Origin: CAXXOK01 sp964640955
GTDB lineage: Bacteria; Bacillota; Clostridia; Christensenellales; Aristaeellaceae
NCBI GenBank assembly: GCA_964640955.1
Contig: CAZXJI010000007.1
Location: 62,001-126,000 of the forward strand
Direction of reading: 5' to 3'
Length of the DNA stretch: 64,000 nucleotides
Of this stretch, positions 17,546 through 26,320 are shown one piece after another. Below the pieces are notes generated by a model. The model saw nothing but the letters and a program-made list of their open reading frames with translations. It did not search any database and was not told where the DNA came from. Both the position numbers and the translations under genes were made by a program. Every line of letters begins with the position of its first letter. Within the stretch, counting starts at the first letter, position 1.

Positions 17546-17570
17546 GCGCCGCAGCATGCTTGTGCGGCGC
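17546..17570 (-). promoter_or_regulatory. rpsF leader hairpin, candidate S6:S18 binding site
   Basis: A perfect 8-bp stem GCGCCGCA / TGCGGCGC with a 9-nt loop lies about 28 nt upstream of the rpsF start on the minus strand. S6:S18 leader elements autoregulate this operon in many bacteria; the match to that consensus was not verified. Confidence 0.4.
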
Positions 17571-17589
17571 AAGGATGTGCCAATAAAAG

Positions 17590-17618
17590 ATTATAGCAAG
17601 TTTTCACGGCACGCGCAA
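17590..17618 (-). promoter_or_regulatory. promoter of rpsF-ssb-rpsR
   Basis: On the minus strand TTGCGC (17613-17618), 17-nt spacer, perfect TATAAT (17590-17595), about 70 nt upstream of rpsF. Confidence 0.72.
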
Positions 17619-17712
17619 TGCTTTTTTCGCATTTCGCCGTTTTTTCGTTCCCTTTCGCGTCGCGGCCGCGCGATTCCTTAGGGGGGAAACGACGCCTGCA
17701 CGCAAGCGCCGA

Positions 17713-17741
17713 TTGCAATTTTGTGCGTTTTGCTGTAAACT
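17713..17741 (+). promoter_or_regulatory. promoter of darA-holB-ricT
   Basis: TTGCAA (17713-17718), 17-nt spacer, TAAACT (17736-17741), 43 nt upstream of the darA start. Confidence 0.65.
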
Positions 17742-17784
17742 GGAGTGGGAAAAAGCAATCCTGACAAGAAGGGAGGAAGAGCGT

Positions 17785-18114
17785 ATGAAGCTGATTATCG
17801 CCATCGTACAGGACGAGGACGCATCCCGCCTGATCGGCGAATTGATGACGGCGGGGTTCCGCGTAACCAAACTTGCGACCACGGGCGGCTTTCTGCGCGC
17901 CGGCAATACCACGCTGATGGTCGGCGTGGAGGACGATCGCCTGCAACCGGCCATGGACGTGATTGAAAAGGTGTGCAAAAGCCGCAAGCAGATTGCCGCG
18001 TCGCCCGTTTCCATGGTCGGCGTACCCGGCGCCTATACGCCCTATCCGATCGAGGTCGTGGTCGGCGGTGCCACCGTTTTCGTGCTGACGGTCGACCAGT
18101 TTACGAAGTTCTAG
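17785..18114 (+). CDS. darA: cyclic-di-AMP receptor DarA (PII-like)
   Basis: Trimeric PII-like protein (formerly YaaQ/PstA) that binds c-di-AMP; downstream partner unknown. 109 aa, the same length as the B. subtilis protein. Starts MKLIIAIVQDEDA and carries the family T-loop motif ATTGGFLRAGNTTLMVGVED, ending in GGATVFVLTVDQFTKF. ATG 17785 has GGGAGGAAGA upstream. Followed by holB and ricT as in B. subtilis (yaaQ-yaaR-holB-yaaT), but yaaR is absent. Confidence 0.95.
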   Translation: MKLIIAIVQDEDASRLIGELMTAGFRVTKLATTGGFLRAGNTTLMVGVEDDRLQPAMDVIEKVCKSRKQIAASPVSMVGVPGAYTPYPIEVVVGGATVFVLTVDQFTKF

Positions 18115-18186
18115 TCCGGCAGGGGTCGAAGGGTGCTCCGCCGCCCGATGTGCGCGGGGCCCCTCCGGCCCTTGGAAAGGGATCTG

Positions 18187-19206
18187 TTGTTGGCAGACGA
18201 TTTGCAAGGCGCGGGCGCCCCGCCCGCGTTTATGGATTATCCGTCGCTGGGCGGAGGATACGCGCTTCTGTGGCACGCCGCGCGGGCGGGCATGCTTTCG
18301 CATGCGTATCTGCTCGCGGGGCCCAGGGGCGTCGGCAAGGCGACCTTCGCCCGCGCGCTGGCCGCGGCACAGTTCTGCACGGGCCGGGCAAAGCCCTGCG
18401 GAACCTGCGAAGGCTGCCAGCGCGTGTTTGCCGGCGGCGAACCGGACGTAATCGAGGTGCTTTCGCCGGACGACAAGCCGATCCCCATCGAGCGCATCCG
18501 CCGTACGATCGGGCAGATTTCCCAGCATTCCTTCGGCGGCGGGCGGCGCGTGGTGATCGTCGAACCGGCCGAGCGTATGACGCCCTCCGCGCAGAACTGC
18601 CTGCTCAAGTCCCTTGAGGAGCCGCCCGCGGACGTGCTCTTTCTGTTGCTTGCGCACGAGCCCGGCGCGCTGCTGGGCACCATCGCTTCCCGCTGCTCCG
18701 TGGTGAGGCTTTCGCCCTGGTCGGACGAACGGCTTTCCGCGGCGCTTGAGCGGATGGGGGTCGCTCCCGTGAGGATCGGGACGGCGCTGCCGCGCGCCGC
18801 CGGGCTGATCGGCCGGGCGCTTCGGCTGCTTTCCGACGAGGAAGCACAAACCGACCTTACCGCGCTGGTGGAGCGGATGCTGGGCGTTTCCCGCGACGCG
18901 GACGCCGTGGCGCTGAGCACCGCGCTCAAGGACGATCGCGGCGACGCCGAACGGACGCTTGGCGGGCTGGAGCAGGCGCTGGAGACGGCGATGATGGTGC
19001 AATCCCGGCTGCTGCCCCTGAGCGCCGTGGAAGGTCCCGCGCTGCGCGCGTGGTGCGACAATTGCCCTATCGGCGAACTGACCGTGCTGGCCAGGGCCGT
19101 GACCGACACGCGAAAGCGGCGTCAAAGCCAGGTAAACTGGCAGGCGGGTATCGACCGTCTGCTGATGAAAATAGTGGAGGCAAAAACCAGATGGCAACAA
19201 TCATAG
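18187..19206 (+). CDS. holB: DNA polymerase III, delta' subunit
   Basis: Clamp-loader subunit. AAA+ fold: SHAYLLAGPRGVGKATFARAL (modified P-loop GPRGVGKA), CGTCEGCQRVF zinc cysteines, VIVEPAERMTPSAQNCLLKS and LEEPP, then SRC (sensor). About 339 aa. The start is uncertain: TTG 18187 has GGAAAGG at 6 nt; GTG 18133 and ATG 18232 are alternatives, and homology begins near 18232. The last 16 nt overlap ricT. Confidence 0.88.
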   Translation: MLADDLQGAGAPPAFMDYPSLGGGYALLWHAARAGMLSHAYLLAGPRGVGKATFARALAAAQFCTGRAKPCGTCEGCQRVFAGGEPDVIEVLSPDDKPIPIERIRRTIGQISQHSFGGGRRVVIVEPAERMTPSAQNCLLKSLEEPPADVLFLLLAHEPGALLGTIASRCSVVRLSPWSDERLSAALERMGVAPVRIGTALPRAAGLIGRALRLLSDEEAQTDLTALVERMLGVSRDADAVALSTALKDDRGDAERTLGGLEQALETAMMVQSRLLPLSAVEGPALRAWCDNCPIGELTVLARAVTDTRKRRQSQVNWQAGIDRLLMKIVEAKTRWQQS

Positions 19207-20375
19207 GCGTTCGGTTCCGCAACGCCGGCAAGCTATACTACTTCGATCCGGGCGAGCTTTGGCCCGTCCCCGGCCAGTACGTGATCGTGGAAACCGCGCG
19301 GGGCATGGAATACGGGCTGGTGATCACCGGCGTTCGCGAGGTCAGCGACGATCTGATTACCCCGCCGCTAAAAACCATCCTGCGCATCGCGGACGAGCGC
19401 GACGCGCGCCACGCGGAGGAAAACGAGGCGTTCGAGAAGCAGGCGTACCAGATCTGCCTGCGCAAGATCGAGGAACACAAGCTGGACATGAAGCTGGTGG
19501 GCGTGGAGCAGACGTTCGACAACGCGAAGCTCCTGTTCTACTTCACGGCCAACGGCCGCGTGGATTTCCGCTCGCTGGTCAAGGACCTGGCTTCCGTCTT
19601 CCGTACCCGCATCGAGCTCAGGCAGATCGGGGTGCGGGACGAGGCCAAGATGCTGGGCGGCCTGGGCCCCTGCGGCCGTCCCATCTGCTGCGGAGCGTTT
19701 CTGGGGGATTTCCAGCCGGTGTCCATCAAAATGGCGAAGGAGCAGAACCTGTCGCTCAACCCCACCAAGATTTCCGGCGTCTGCGGCCGGCTGATGTGCT
19801 GCCTCAAATACGAGGAAGAGAACTACGAGCAGACTCGCAAGAACATGCCCCGCATGGGCAAGGATGTGGAAACGCCCGACGGCTTCGGCACGGTGGTGGA
19901 CTTGAACATCCTCAAGGAGACCGTGACCGTCCGCATCCGCAAGGGCGACAACTCGGAGCAGAAGACCTTCCCCGTACAGGACGTGCGCTGGTTCAAGCCT
20001 CCGCAGCCCGTAGCGCCCCGGCAGGCGCCCGCGCCGGAGAAGCCCGCGGCGCGCAGGGCGGGCCGCCGCACCGATCGCACCGCCGAACGTCAGCGCGTCG
20101 TGCAGACCCGCGAGGAGACGGACGCCGATCTGGAAACGCCGCCCGATCAGCCCGACGAGGCGGAGGCCGAAACGATCGCCGAGGTGGAGGTTTTCCCCGT
20201 GGATACGTCGGCCGATGACGAAATGCTGAAGGAGGCGGAAGCGGCCGCGTCGGAGGACGACGAGACGGTCGAAACCGAGCCCCTGACCGAGGAGCTCCCC
20301 CCGAACGATACCGCCGCCGATTGGCGCAGGGCGGTCGCCGAGGCCCTGAAAAACGCGCAGGATTCGACCCGCTGA
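19191..20375 (+). CDS. ricT: RicT (YaaT, PSP1 domain) regulatory iron-sulfur protein
   Basis: In B. subtilis YaaT/RicT works with YlbF and YmcA in an Fe-S complex that promotes RNase Y-dependent mRNA maturation. The PSP1 domain shows the conserved cysteine clusters GPCGRPICCGAFLGDF and GVCGRLMCCLKYE. ATG 19191 has GTGGAGG 7 nt upstream. The protein is 394 aa, about 120 longer than Bacillus YaaT: the tail after about residue 270 is a Pro/Arg stretch followed by a long acidic, low-complexity segment. That extension is unusual and unexplained. Confidence 0.93.
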   Translation: MATIIGVRFRNAGKLYYFDPGELWPVPGQYVIVETARGMEYGLVITGVREVSDDLITPPLKTILRIADERDARHAEENEAFEKQAYQICLRKIEEHKLDMKLVGVEQTFDNAKLLFYFTANGRVDFRSLVKDLASVFRTRIELRQIGVRDEAKMLGGLGPCGRPICCGAFLGDFQPVSIKMAKEQNLSLNPTKISGVCGRLMCCLKYEEENYEQTRKNMPRMGKDVETPDGFGTVVDLNILKETVTVRIRKGDNSEQKTFPVQDVRWFKPPQPVAPRQAPAPEKPAARRAGRRTDRTAERQRVVQTREETDADLETPPDQPDEAEAETIAEVEVFPVDTSADDEMLKEAEAAASEDDETVETEPLTEELPPNDTAADWRRAVAEALKNAQDSTR

Positions 20376-20378
20376 GTA

Positions 20379-20407
20379 TTGCCAAATCCTCCCGCGCGTG
20401 ATATGAT
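20379..20407 (+). promoter_or_regulatory. promoter of the ferredoxin gene
   Basis: TTGCCA (20379-20384), 17-nt spacer, TATGAT (20402-20407), 64 nt before the ferredoxin start. Confidence 0.72.
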
Positions 20408-20470
20408 AATTCAAACGTTACCGGCGTTCCAAGCCGGATAACGCGATCAAACCGATGGAGGTGACTTTTC

Positions 20471-20641
20471 TTGGCTTATAAAATCACCGACGATTGCATC
20501 AGCTGCGGCGCTTGCGCTTCCGAATGCCCCGTGGAAGCTATTTCCGAGGGCGACGGCAAGTACGTTATCGACGCCGACAAGTGCATCGAATGCGGCGCTT
20601 GCGCGGACGCGTGCCCGGTGGGCGCTCCCGTGCAGGAGTAA
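20471..20641 (+). CDS. 2[4Fe-4S] clostridial-type ferredoxin
   Basis: 56-aa soluble electron carrier, the likely partner of the indolepyruvate oxidoreductase and hydrogenases. Two classic cluster motifs: CISCGACASECPV and CIECGACADACPV (CxxCxxCxxxCP twice), in a highly acidic protein, as in Clostridium pasteurianum ferredoxin. TTG start with GGAGGTGA 5 nt upstream. Own promoter and strong terminator make it a monocistronic, probably highly expressed gene. Confidence 0.96.
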   Translation: MAYKITDDCISCGACASECPVEAISEGDGKYVIDADKCIECGACADACPVGAPVQE

Positions 20642-20658
20642 TTTCCAGACAAAAGCTG

Positions 20659-20691
20659 AAACCCGCTTCTCCGTCGGAGAGGCGGGTTTTT
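20659..20691 (+). terminator. terminator of the ferredoxin gene
   Basis: A 14-bp stem (one G-T wobble; 20659-20672 / 20676-20689), GTC loop, followed by a run of T. Confidence 0.92.
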
Positions 20692-20711
20692 GCATACGTG
20701 TTTTGGGTTTC

Positions 20712-20815
20712 ATACTCCTTCAAACCATTAACACCGGTTTGATGCGGGTATCTTTGCCGCGGCCACGACAAAAAGACGATGGCGGCAAATGAGCGTTAAA
20801 GGTTTGAAGGAGTAT
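20712..20815. repeat. 104-bp nested inverted-repeat element
   Basis: Outer arms of 21 bp (20712-20732 and 20795-20815) are reverse complements with one mismatch; inner arms TTTGCCGC (20753-20760) and GCGGCAAA (20782-20789) are perfect. The right arm touches the stop codon of the next minus-strand gene. It has no coding capacity and could be a MITE-like element or a convergent-transcript hairpin. Confidence 0.7.
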
Positions 20816-21588
20816 CAGGTCGCGTCCCGGCCCATCGCCATCAGCTGCCGAAGCGCCGGAAACGCGGAAGGATCGTCGCTTTTTTCAAGCTTCTCAAGCC
20901 GCAGCCAGCGCACGCGATGCGTTCCCGTTTGTACGGGCTGAGGCTCGTTCACGCGTTTCAGGGCGAAGGTCTGCGTTTGACCGTCGGAAAACGCGAGCGT
21001 CGCCTGCGTCCAGTAGGCGTCGTGGGGAAAATCCGCCCGCAGGTAGAGGATCACTTCGTCGATCTCCACCTCGCGGCCGAAATCCACCGTGAGCGCCGCG
21101 TCCTCCCGCGCGCCGATGCCCCAGCTCTGGTAGGGCCACTCCCCGTGCCCGGCCGCGGCGGTGATGCCGTCCAGCACGTTTCGGGCGAAAAAAACGCTCT
21201 CGCCGCGCGTTTCCACGTTGGCCGACGCGTGCGGATACGCGCCGGACGCCTCCCGCTGATCCAACGGGTTGAGGGCCAGGTTGCGCCGCTCGTTGGATTC
21301 ATCCGGCGACAGGGACAACAGGTGCCTTTCCCCCGCAAACGCGCCCGGCGGATAGGGCGCCGGGCCGTCGCCGGAAAGCGGGACGCGGAAACGGAAAGTC
21401 CGGTCCGGCAGATACAGCCGCGCCGTTTCCAGGCAGGCGTCCGCCCGGACGCGCGCGCGGGGCGCATCCGCCGTGAAGACAATCTCGTCGCCCGGTTCGT
21501 ACGCCTGCGCGAACAGCAGGTTCACCTCGCCGCCTCCGCCCGCATGCGCCACGCGCGCGCCGCTTCTGAAAACCTCGATGGACGCCAT
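20815..21588 (-). CDS. putative carbohydrate-binding beta-sandwich protein
   Basis: 257 aa, no signal peptide, probably cytoplasmic. The C-terminal 110 residues (VDFGREVEIDEVILYLRADF ... TGTHRVRWLRLEKL) look like an F5/8 type C (discoidin) beta-sandwich; the N-terminal half has features of another beta domain (GDEIVFTADA). No catalytic motif is recognised. AGGAGGAATAGC precedes the ATG. Last gene of the polysaccharide operon, one base after the GH88 stop, so it is presumably part of the same pathway, binding or processing a substrate. Confidence 0.65.
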   Translation of the reverse strand: MASIEVFRSGARVAHAGGGGEVNLLFAQAYEPGDEIVFTADAPRARVRADACLETARLYLPDRTFRFRVPLSGDGPAPYPPGAFAGERHLLSLSPDESNERRNLALNPLDQREASGAYPHASANVETRGESVFFARNVLDGITAAAGHGEWPYQSWGIGAREDAALTVDFGREVEIDEVILYLRADFPHDAYWTQATLAFSDGQTQTFALKRVNEPQPVQTGTHRVRWLRLEKLEKSDDPSAFPALRQLMAMGRDAT

Positions 21589-21589
21589 G

Positions 21590-22717
21590 CTATTCCTCCT
21601 TGGGCAGCCACAGCATCGGGTCGGTGCCGTTGAGCTTGGCCAGCGCCTCGGCAAAGAAGTAATCGCCGTATACAAGGTTGACGTGCGTGCCCGCACCGTC
21701 GTCGTGGTAGGAGGCGGTGCATTTGTTCAGCACGCCCGTCGTCGCGTCCGTCCAGTCCGCGCAGCGTTCCGTAAGGGCACGCAGCAGCTTATTCGCAGCG
21801 GCGTGGTACACGGCTGCGGCGCCGGGCTCGACGTAGTTCTGCAATTCCAGAAACCCGCAGGCGGCGCACGCCCCGGCGATGTTGTCGATCCGCTCCGGGT
21901 CCGCCGGCTGGCAAAAGTCGCTGTCGGTCAGCCCGTCCCGGCGGATGTGCGAAACGAAGTAATCGGCGATGCTCCGCGCCGTGTACAGGTAACGCGGCTT
22001 GCGCGTGGCCATGTAGGAGAGGGTGAAGCCGTACAGCGCCCACGCCTGTCCACGGCTCCAGCTGGAGCCGGCGGCGTAGCCCTGACCGGCGGGCTTATCC
22101 AGCGCGATGCCGTTCGCGGGATCGAAAATGACGATATGGTGACAGCTGCCGTCCTCGCGCACGAACTCCCGCAGGGTGGTATCGGCGTGGATGCAGGCGA
22201 TCTGCGTAAAGCGCGGGTCGCCGGTTCGCCGGCTCGCCCAGTACAGCAGGCTCAGGTTCATCATGCTGTCGATGATCGCCCACCCCGCCCGGTCCTGGTC
22301 CCAGGCGCGGATGAACCCGTTGGGGTTGAAGCGCCCGGCCAGAAGCGTGGCGGCGTGCAGGGTGTTGCGCGCGGCGCCCGCCGCGCCGGTCAGCTTGTCG
22401 TCCGCGCCGCAGGAAAGCAGGTACATAAAGCCCACGTCGTGGTTGAGCTTTTCAAACGTCATCAGCTCGTCCACCAGCAGCGCTTCCACCCGGCGCGCCT
22501 CCGTGAGGAACGTTTTGTCGCCCGTAGCGGCGTAGAACTGCCACATCAGCCCCGGCCAGAAGCCGCCCGTCCACCAGCTGTTGCCGTCGTAGGGCGCGGG
22601 CAGCCAGCGGCCTTTGCCGCCCATGTAGGGGATCATGTTCGCTTCGGCGGCCAGGGGCAGGGTTCTGCGGTATTTGTCCGCCATTTGGGAAAAGGCCGCC
22701 TCAGCCCAGTTCTGCAT
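21590..22717 (-). CDS. GH88-type unsaturated uronyl hydrolase
   Basis: Removes the 4,5-unsaturated uronic acid left at the non-reducing end of oligosaccharides by polysaccharide lyases, by hydration. (alpha/alpha)6 barrel of 375 aa without signal peptide. The two catalytic aspartates of the family are in HDVGFMYL (D94) and IIDSMMNLSLLYW (D150), near positions 88 and 149 of the Bacillus GL1 enzyme; SSWSRGQAWALYGF also fits. It overlaps the DUF2264 gene by 17 nt and pairs functionally with the heparinase-like lyase. The exact uronide is unknown. Confidence 0.9.
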   Translation of the reverse strand: MQNWAEAAFSQMADKYRRTLPLAAEANMIPYMGGKGRWLPAPYDGNSWWTGGFWPGLMWQFYAATGDKTFLTEARRVEALLVDELMTFEKLNHDVGFMYLLSCGADDKLTGAAGAARNTLHAATLLAGRFNPNGFIRAWDQDRAGWAIIDSMMNLSLLYWASRRTGDPRFTQIACIHADTTLREFVREDGSCHHIVIFDPANGIALDKPAGQGYAAGSSWSRGQAWALYGFTLSYMATRKPRYLYTARSIADYFVSHIRRDGLTDSDFCQPADPERIDNIAGACAACGFLELQNYVEPGAAAVYHAAANKLLRALTERCADWTDATTGVLNKCTASYHDDGAGTHVNLVYGDYFFAEALAKLNGTDPMLWLPKEE

Positions 22718-24488
22718 AGCGCTGAACCTCCTGCGGTAAGATGGGGTCGGCCGCGCCGTCGGGCGAGCCGTATACCGCGCAGACGAGCGTATGCTCCCCG
22801 GCGGGCAGCCGCGCGGTGAGCGTGGGCAGCAGCGTGCGCGGCGACATGAGGTTGGTGTTGGGTTCCGGGGTCACGACGCTCGCCTGCCCGTACCCGGAAA
22901 GGGCGTATATCGCGCTGGTCCCCCACGGCGCGCGCACAACCGCCGCCTTTTCATCGACGGTCTGCACGGCTTCACCGCTTCCCTCGCGCGCGATGGCGAA
23001 GCCGCCCTCGGCCGCGTACACGTCCGTGCCGCAGGTCAGCCGGTGAACGCGCACGTGCCAGTTTTCGGGCAGCGGGATCACCTCGGTTCGTACCGTCACG
23101 TTCGGAAACGGCGACCAGACGGAAACCACCCTGTCGGCCGTCACCGCGTACTCGACGCAGCCGTAGCGCGGATGGTAGGTGTCCCCGTCCAGGCTCACGG
23201 CAAGCATGCTGTCGAACGCGCCGTCCTTGAGCAGCTTTCCGGCTTTTGGGACGCTAAAGCCGAATACGGTCGAATAGGCAAACTTCTCGTACTTCGCCTC
23301 GTCGTGCGCGTGCTCGTGGGCGTGGTTGCCCGCGGTGTAGCCCAGCACGTGGCGGCCGTCCGCGCTCCGGCAGACGATCATGCGCGCGTGGGGCTGGTAC
23401 GACGAAAGGGGCGCTGCAAACGGCTTTTCTTCCGCCGCCCAGAAGGGGTGCTCCGCAGGCAGCGCCAGGCACAGGAACGTCTTCATGGCCCAGTAGGGCG
23501 AGCCGGGGGCATTGTATCCCTCGGCCATGAGCAGGTCTGGGTAGCCATAGCCGATGGTCAGCACGCCGTCGCGGGTCAGGATCGGCTTTTGAAGCCATTG
23601 GCGCAGGTTTTGAAGCAGCAGATGCTTCAGCACCCCGTAGTCCACCGCGTCGCTCACGACGCCCGCGAACGCGGCCGCCGCGAAAAACGCGCCCTGCGCG
23701 AAGCGGTAGGTGAGGCTGCGGCCGTACGGCAGGGCGGAACCGCCCGCGTCGAACCGGCAGGCGTAATCCGCGGCGACCTGCACGGCGCGCCTGCGGTAGG
23801 CTTCGGCACGCTCGGGATCGGCGTTTCGCATGGCGACGGAATAGACCAGCCCGTAATAGTGAAACGCCCAGAAGGTGTAGTAGTCGCGCTGGTCGGGATA
23901 ATCGAAGTACCAGCCGTCGCCCTCGTAGTGCGTTTCGATGTGCTCAAGGTCGGCCCGCAGCCGCTCCTCGGGGTACGGAAGCCCGCAGGTCCTAAAACCG
24001 ATGTTCACCAGCACCCTAAAGAAAATCCAGTTGTTCTTGGGCATGTCGAGGCGGTTGATGCGGTCGAGCCAGCGGTAGAGGTTCCTCCGCGCTTCCTCCG
24101 GCAGGGAAAAGTAAAACGCCTCCGGCGCAAGGCACATGCCCGTGCCGAACACCGCCATTTCCACCAGCCGCTGGTCGTAATCCCCCGGCTCGCCCCAGTA
24201 TTCCGGGTGCGCGGGATTCACGCCGTTTACGATACCTTCCCGCCATGCGTCCCACAGCGGGCGCGCGGCGGCGCAGTCGCCCAAAAGCATCGGGACGATC
24301 GCCCACAGCGGGCGCGCGAACGCCTCCATCTGCGCGATCGCGTCCGGGTAGACCGCGCCGGTTTCCCCCAGGCGCAGCCGGGCATGCCCCTTGCTTAAGA
24401 GCGGGAGCAGCGGCGAAAGCAGATCGGCGGCCGCGCGCTCCACATCGGCGCGGGTGCGCAGCGGATTGTTTGCCACGGGATTGCCCAT
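22701..24488 (-). CDS. DUF2264 domain protein
   Basis: 595 aa matching the DUF2264 architecture: an all-helical toroid about 1-360 (with YWGEPGDYDQRLVEMAVFGT and KNNWIFFRVLVNIG) and a C-terminal beta-sandwich from about 370 (AEEKPFAAPLSSYQPHARM). No signal peptide. DUF2264 proteins usually sit in polysaccharide-use loci and probably act on uronate-containing glycans, but I cannot assign a reaction from sequence. Its ATG overlaps the preceding stop (TAATG), so it is translationally coupled to the lyase gene. Confidence 0.8.
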   Translation of the reverse strand: MGNPVANNPLRTRADVERAAADLLSPLLPLLSKGHARLRLGETGAVYPDAIAQMEAFARPLWAIVPMLLGDCAAARPLWDAWREGIVNGVNPAHPEYWGEPGDYDQRLVEMAVFGTGMCLAPEAFYFSLPEEARRNLYRWLDRINRLDMPKNNWIFFRVLVNIGFRTCGLPYPEERLRADLEHIETHYEGDGWYFDYPDQRDYYTFWAFHYYGLVYSVAMRNADPERAEAYRRRAVQVAADYACRFDAGGSALPYGRSLTYRFAQGAFFAAAAFAGVVSDAVDYGVLKHLLLQNLRQWLQKPILTRDGVLTIGYGYPDLLMAEGYNAPGSPYWAMKTFLCLALPAEHPFWAAEEKPFAAPLSSYQPHARMIVCRSADGRHVLGYTAGNHAHEHAHDEAKYEKFAYSTVFGFSVPKAGKLLKDGAFDSMLAVSLDGDTYHPRYGCVEYAVTADRVVSVWSPFPNVTVRTEVIPLPENWHVRVHRLTCGTDVYAAEGGFAIAREGSGEAVQTVDEKAAVVRAPWGTSAIYALSGYGQASVVTPEPNTNLMSPRTLLPTLTARLPAGEHTLVCAVYGSPDGAADPILPQEVQRYAELG

Positions 24489-26311
24489 TATGCTTCAACT
24501 CCTGAAAATTCAAATCGCGCGCGGTGCCGGGCCGCCGGCGCGGCGGCGAGGGTCACGCGGTACAGGCTTCCCGGAAAGCTGCGCGCCATGCGCGCATCCG
24601 TCACGGGAATCTCCTCTCGGGAAAACGCAAGCTCCGCCGGGAAGGTCATGCGCACGTCCCTGGCGATCAGTTCCCCCGCACCGGCTTCGGGCTTCGCGCG
24701 GAACATCCACACCCATTCCACGCCTTTCGGCCCGGCAAGCGTCAGCTCGTCCGTGACCGTCACGCGCTCCCCCACGGAAACCGTGCGCGTAAAGCGGTCG
24801 ATCCCCGCTTCGGGCGGATAGGCGTGTGCGAGCTCCATTTGGGTGCCGTCCGGGAAAGATTCCACAAACTCCGCGTGGTACCCTTCTCCCTCCCGCTGTT
24901 CCACGCCGCCCACCATGGGCACGTTGTGGTACGCCGCGCGGGTGTTCCACAGCGTATAGCGCTCCCCGGAGAAGGTTTTGGCGGTGTAGACCCTGTTGCC
25001 CGCGTCGATCAGGCACGGCTCACCCTTGTAATAGACGATCAGGCTGCCCACGTCGTTGTGGTTGTGGCTTTCGCCGTTGTGCCCGCCCTTGACGGCCGCA
25101 TAGAAGTCCCCGTGTTCGAAGGCGAACACCTGCAGGCGCGGCAGGATCACCGTGCGCGCCGCCTTGGTTTCCTCCGCACGCGCGGCATCCGCTTCCGGTA
25201 TCGGGGTAAACAGGGCGTTGAGCACCCGGCTCATCTGCGGCGTGTCGCGGGGCCGCGGGTCCGTGCGCGAAGAAGCGATACCCGCGCCCAGCGCCGCGAG
25301 CGCGGGGTTGCCCGTGCGCAGGCCGAAAACGTACACGCGCTCGCCGTCCAGCATGGGCTTGGCGTCGCAGTCGGCAAAATTCCAGTACCATTCCCCTGCG
25401 ATGTGCGCCGCAAGCGGAAACAAAGCGATGTTGCGGATCAGCGGCTCCCCGTAGAAGTCCGCCTGCCCGCCGGTCGCCAGCCGGAGGCTTTCCAGGCAGT
25501 CCAGCAGGCTTCCCCCCGCCATGTTCCAGTAGCCGCATCCCTCGTCGCAGCCACCGTCGGCCGGCTGACAGGCCAGGTAACGGTCAAGCATCCCCATGGC
25601 GCGCGCAAGCGCCGCCGCGAGACGGTCGTCGTCCTCCTCAAAAAGCAGGAACGCGTCGATAACGTTGGAAAGGATCCACGGCGTCCAATTATTGAGGTTC
25701 TTGCGCACAAATCCCATCCACCAGAAGTCGTCCCGCTCCATGAACGGCGCAAACACACGCGTCTCCAACTCCAGCCGCACGCGCTTCCGCAGGAGGGGCG
25801 CTACGGCGTCCAGTTCGCGGCTGAGCAGGTAAACCGTGTAGGCCAGCGTCGCCGCCGTCTGCGCCGCGAACAGGTCGATATACGGGCGGCGCGCGTCCGG
25901 CAGCGGGGTTTCCTTCTCGTGCCCGGGCCTGCCGTCCGCGGCGCCGTTGTGCGCGCTGATCACCCAGCTGGTTTCCTCGCACAGGTGCCACAGGCCGTCG
26001 ACGACCGCGTCCAGATACGTTCCATCGTGCGCCGCGCATTCCGCCAGCGCCGCGCCCATCAACAGCGTCCGCCGCCTGAAATACGGCTTCTCGAACGCCT
26101 GCCGGTCGCCGCTGCGCGCATAGGCCAGGTAGGCGGTCGCGGGCAGGTCGGGATAGCCGGCCTTCGCCTCGTCGCCCCACCTAAGGATCGCCTCGCGGCC
26201 GGGAAGGCTTTCCCACGCGGCGCGATTCCGCGCGGTCGGGAAAAGGCCGCGCTTCTCCCGGGGAACAAGCTGCGAACGAAGGTCGTTTTTTGCCAGATAC
26301 TCGCTGAACAC
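24488..26311 (-). CDS. heparinase II/III-like polysaccharide lyase
   Basis: 607 aa. N-terminal (alpha/alpha) toroid (about 60-350, with NLNNWTPWILSNVIDAFLLF) and C-terminal heparinase II/III beta-sandwich with the family signature GGHNGESHNHNDVGSLIVYY and CLIDAG around residue 405. By family it would cleave a uronic-acid-containing polysaccharide by beta-elimination. No signal peptide, so it probably acts on imported oligosaccharides. The start is GTG with a closely spaced GAGGGAG, so it is less certain. It follows the permease gene by 9 nt. Confidence 0.85.
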   Translation of the reverse strand: MFSEYLAKNDLRSQLVPREKRGLFPTARNRAAWESLPGREAILRWGDEAKAGYPDLPATAYLAYARSGDRQAFEKPYFRRRTLLMGAALAECAAHDGTYLDAVVDGLWHLCEETSWVISAHNGAADGRPGHEKETPLPDARRPYIDLFAAQTAATLAYTVYLLSRELDAVAPLLRKRVRLELETRVFAPFMERDDFWWMGFVRKNLNNWTPWILSNVIDAFLLFEEDDDRLAAALARAMGMLDRYLACQPADGGCDEGCGYWNMAGGSLLDCLESLRLATGGQADFYGEPLIRNIALFPLAAHIAGEWYWNFADCDAKPMLDGERVYVFGLRTGNPALAALGAGIASSRTDPRPRDTPQMSRVLNALFTPIPEADAARAEETKAARTVILPRLQVFAFEHGDFYAAVKGGHNGESHNHNDVGSLIVYYKGEPCLIDAGNRVYTAKTFSGERYTLWNTRAAYHNVPMVGGVEQREGEGYHAEFVESFPDGTQMELAHAYPPEAGIDRFTRTVSVGERVTVTDELTLAGPKGVEWVWMFRAKPEAGAGELIARDVRMTFPAELAFSREEIPVTDARMARSFPGSLYRVTLAAAPAARHRARFEFSGVEA

Positions 26312-26320
26312 GCTCCCTCA

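Noticed and set aside
17515..19200. 561-codon minus-strand frame opposite darA and holB
   Set aside because: Both plus-strand genes are intact, conserved and correctly spaced; the frame is a shadow.
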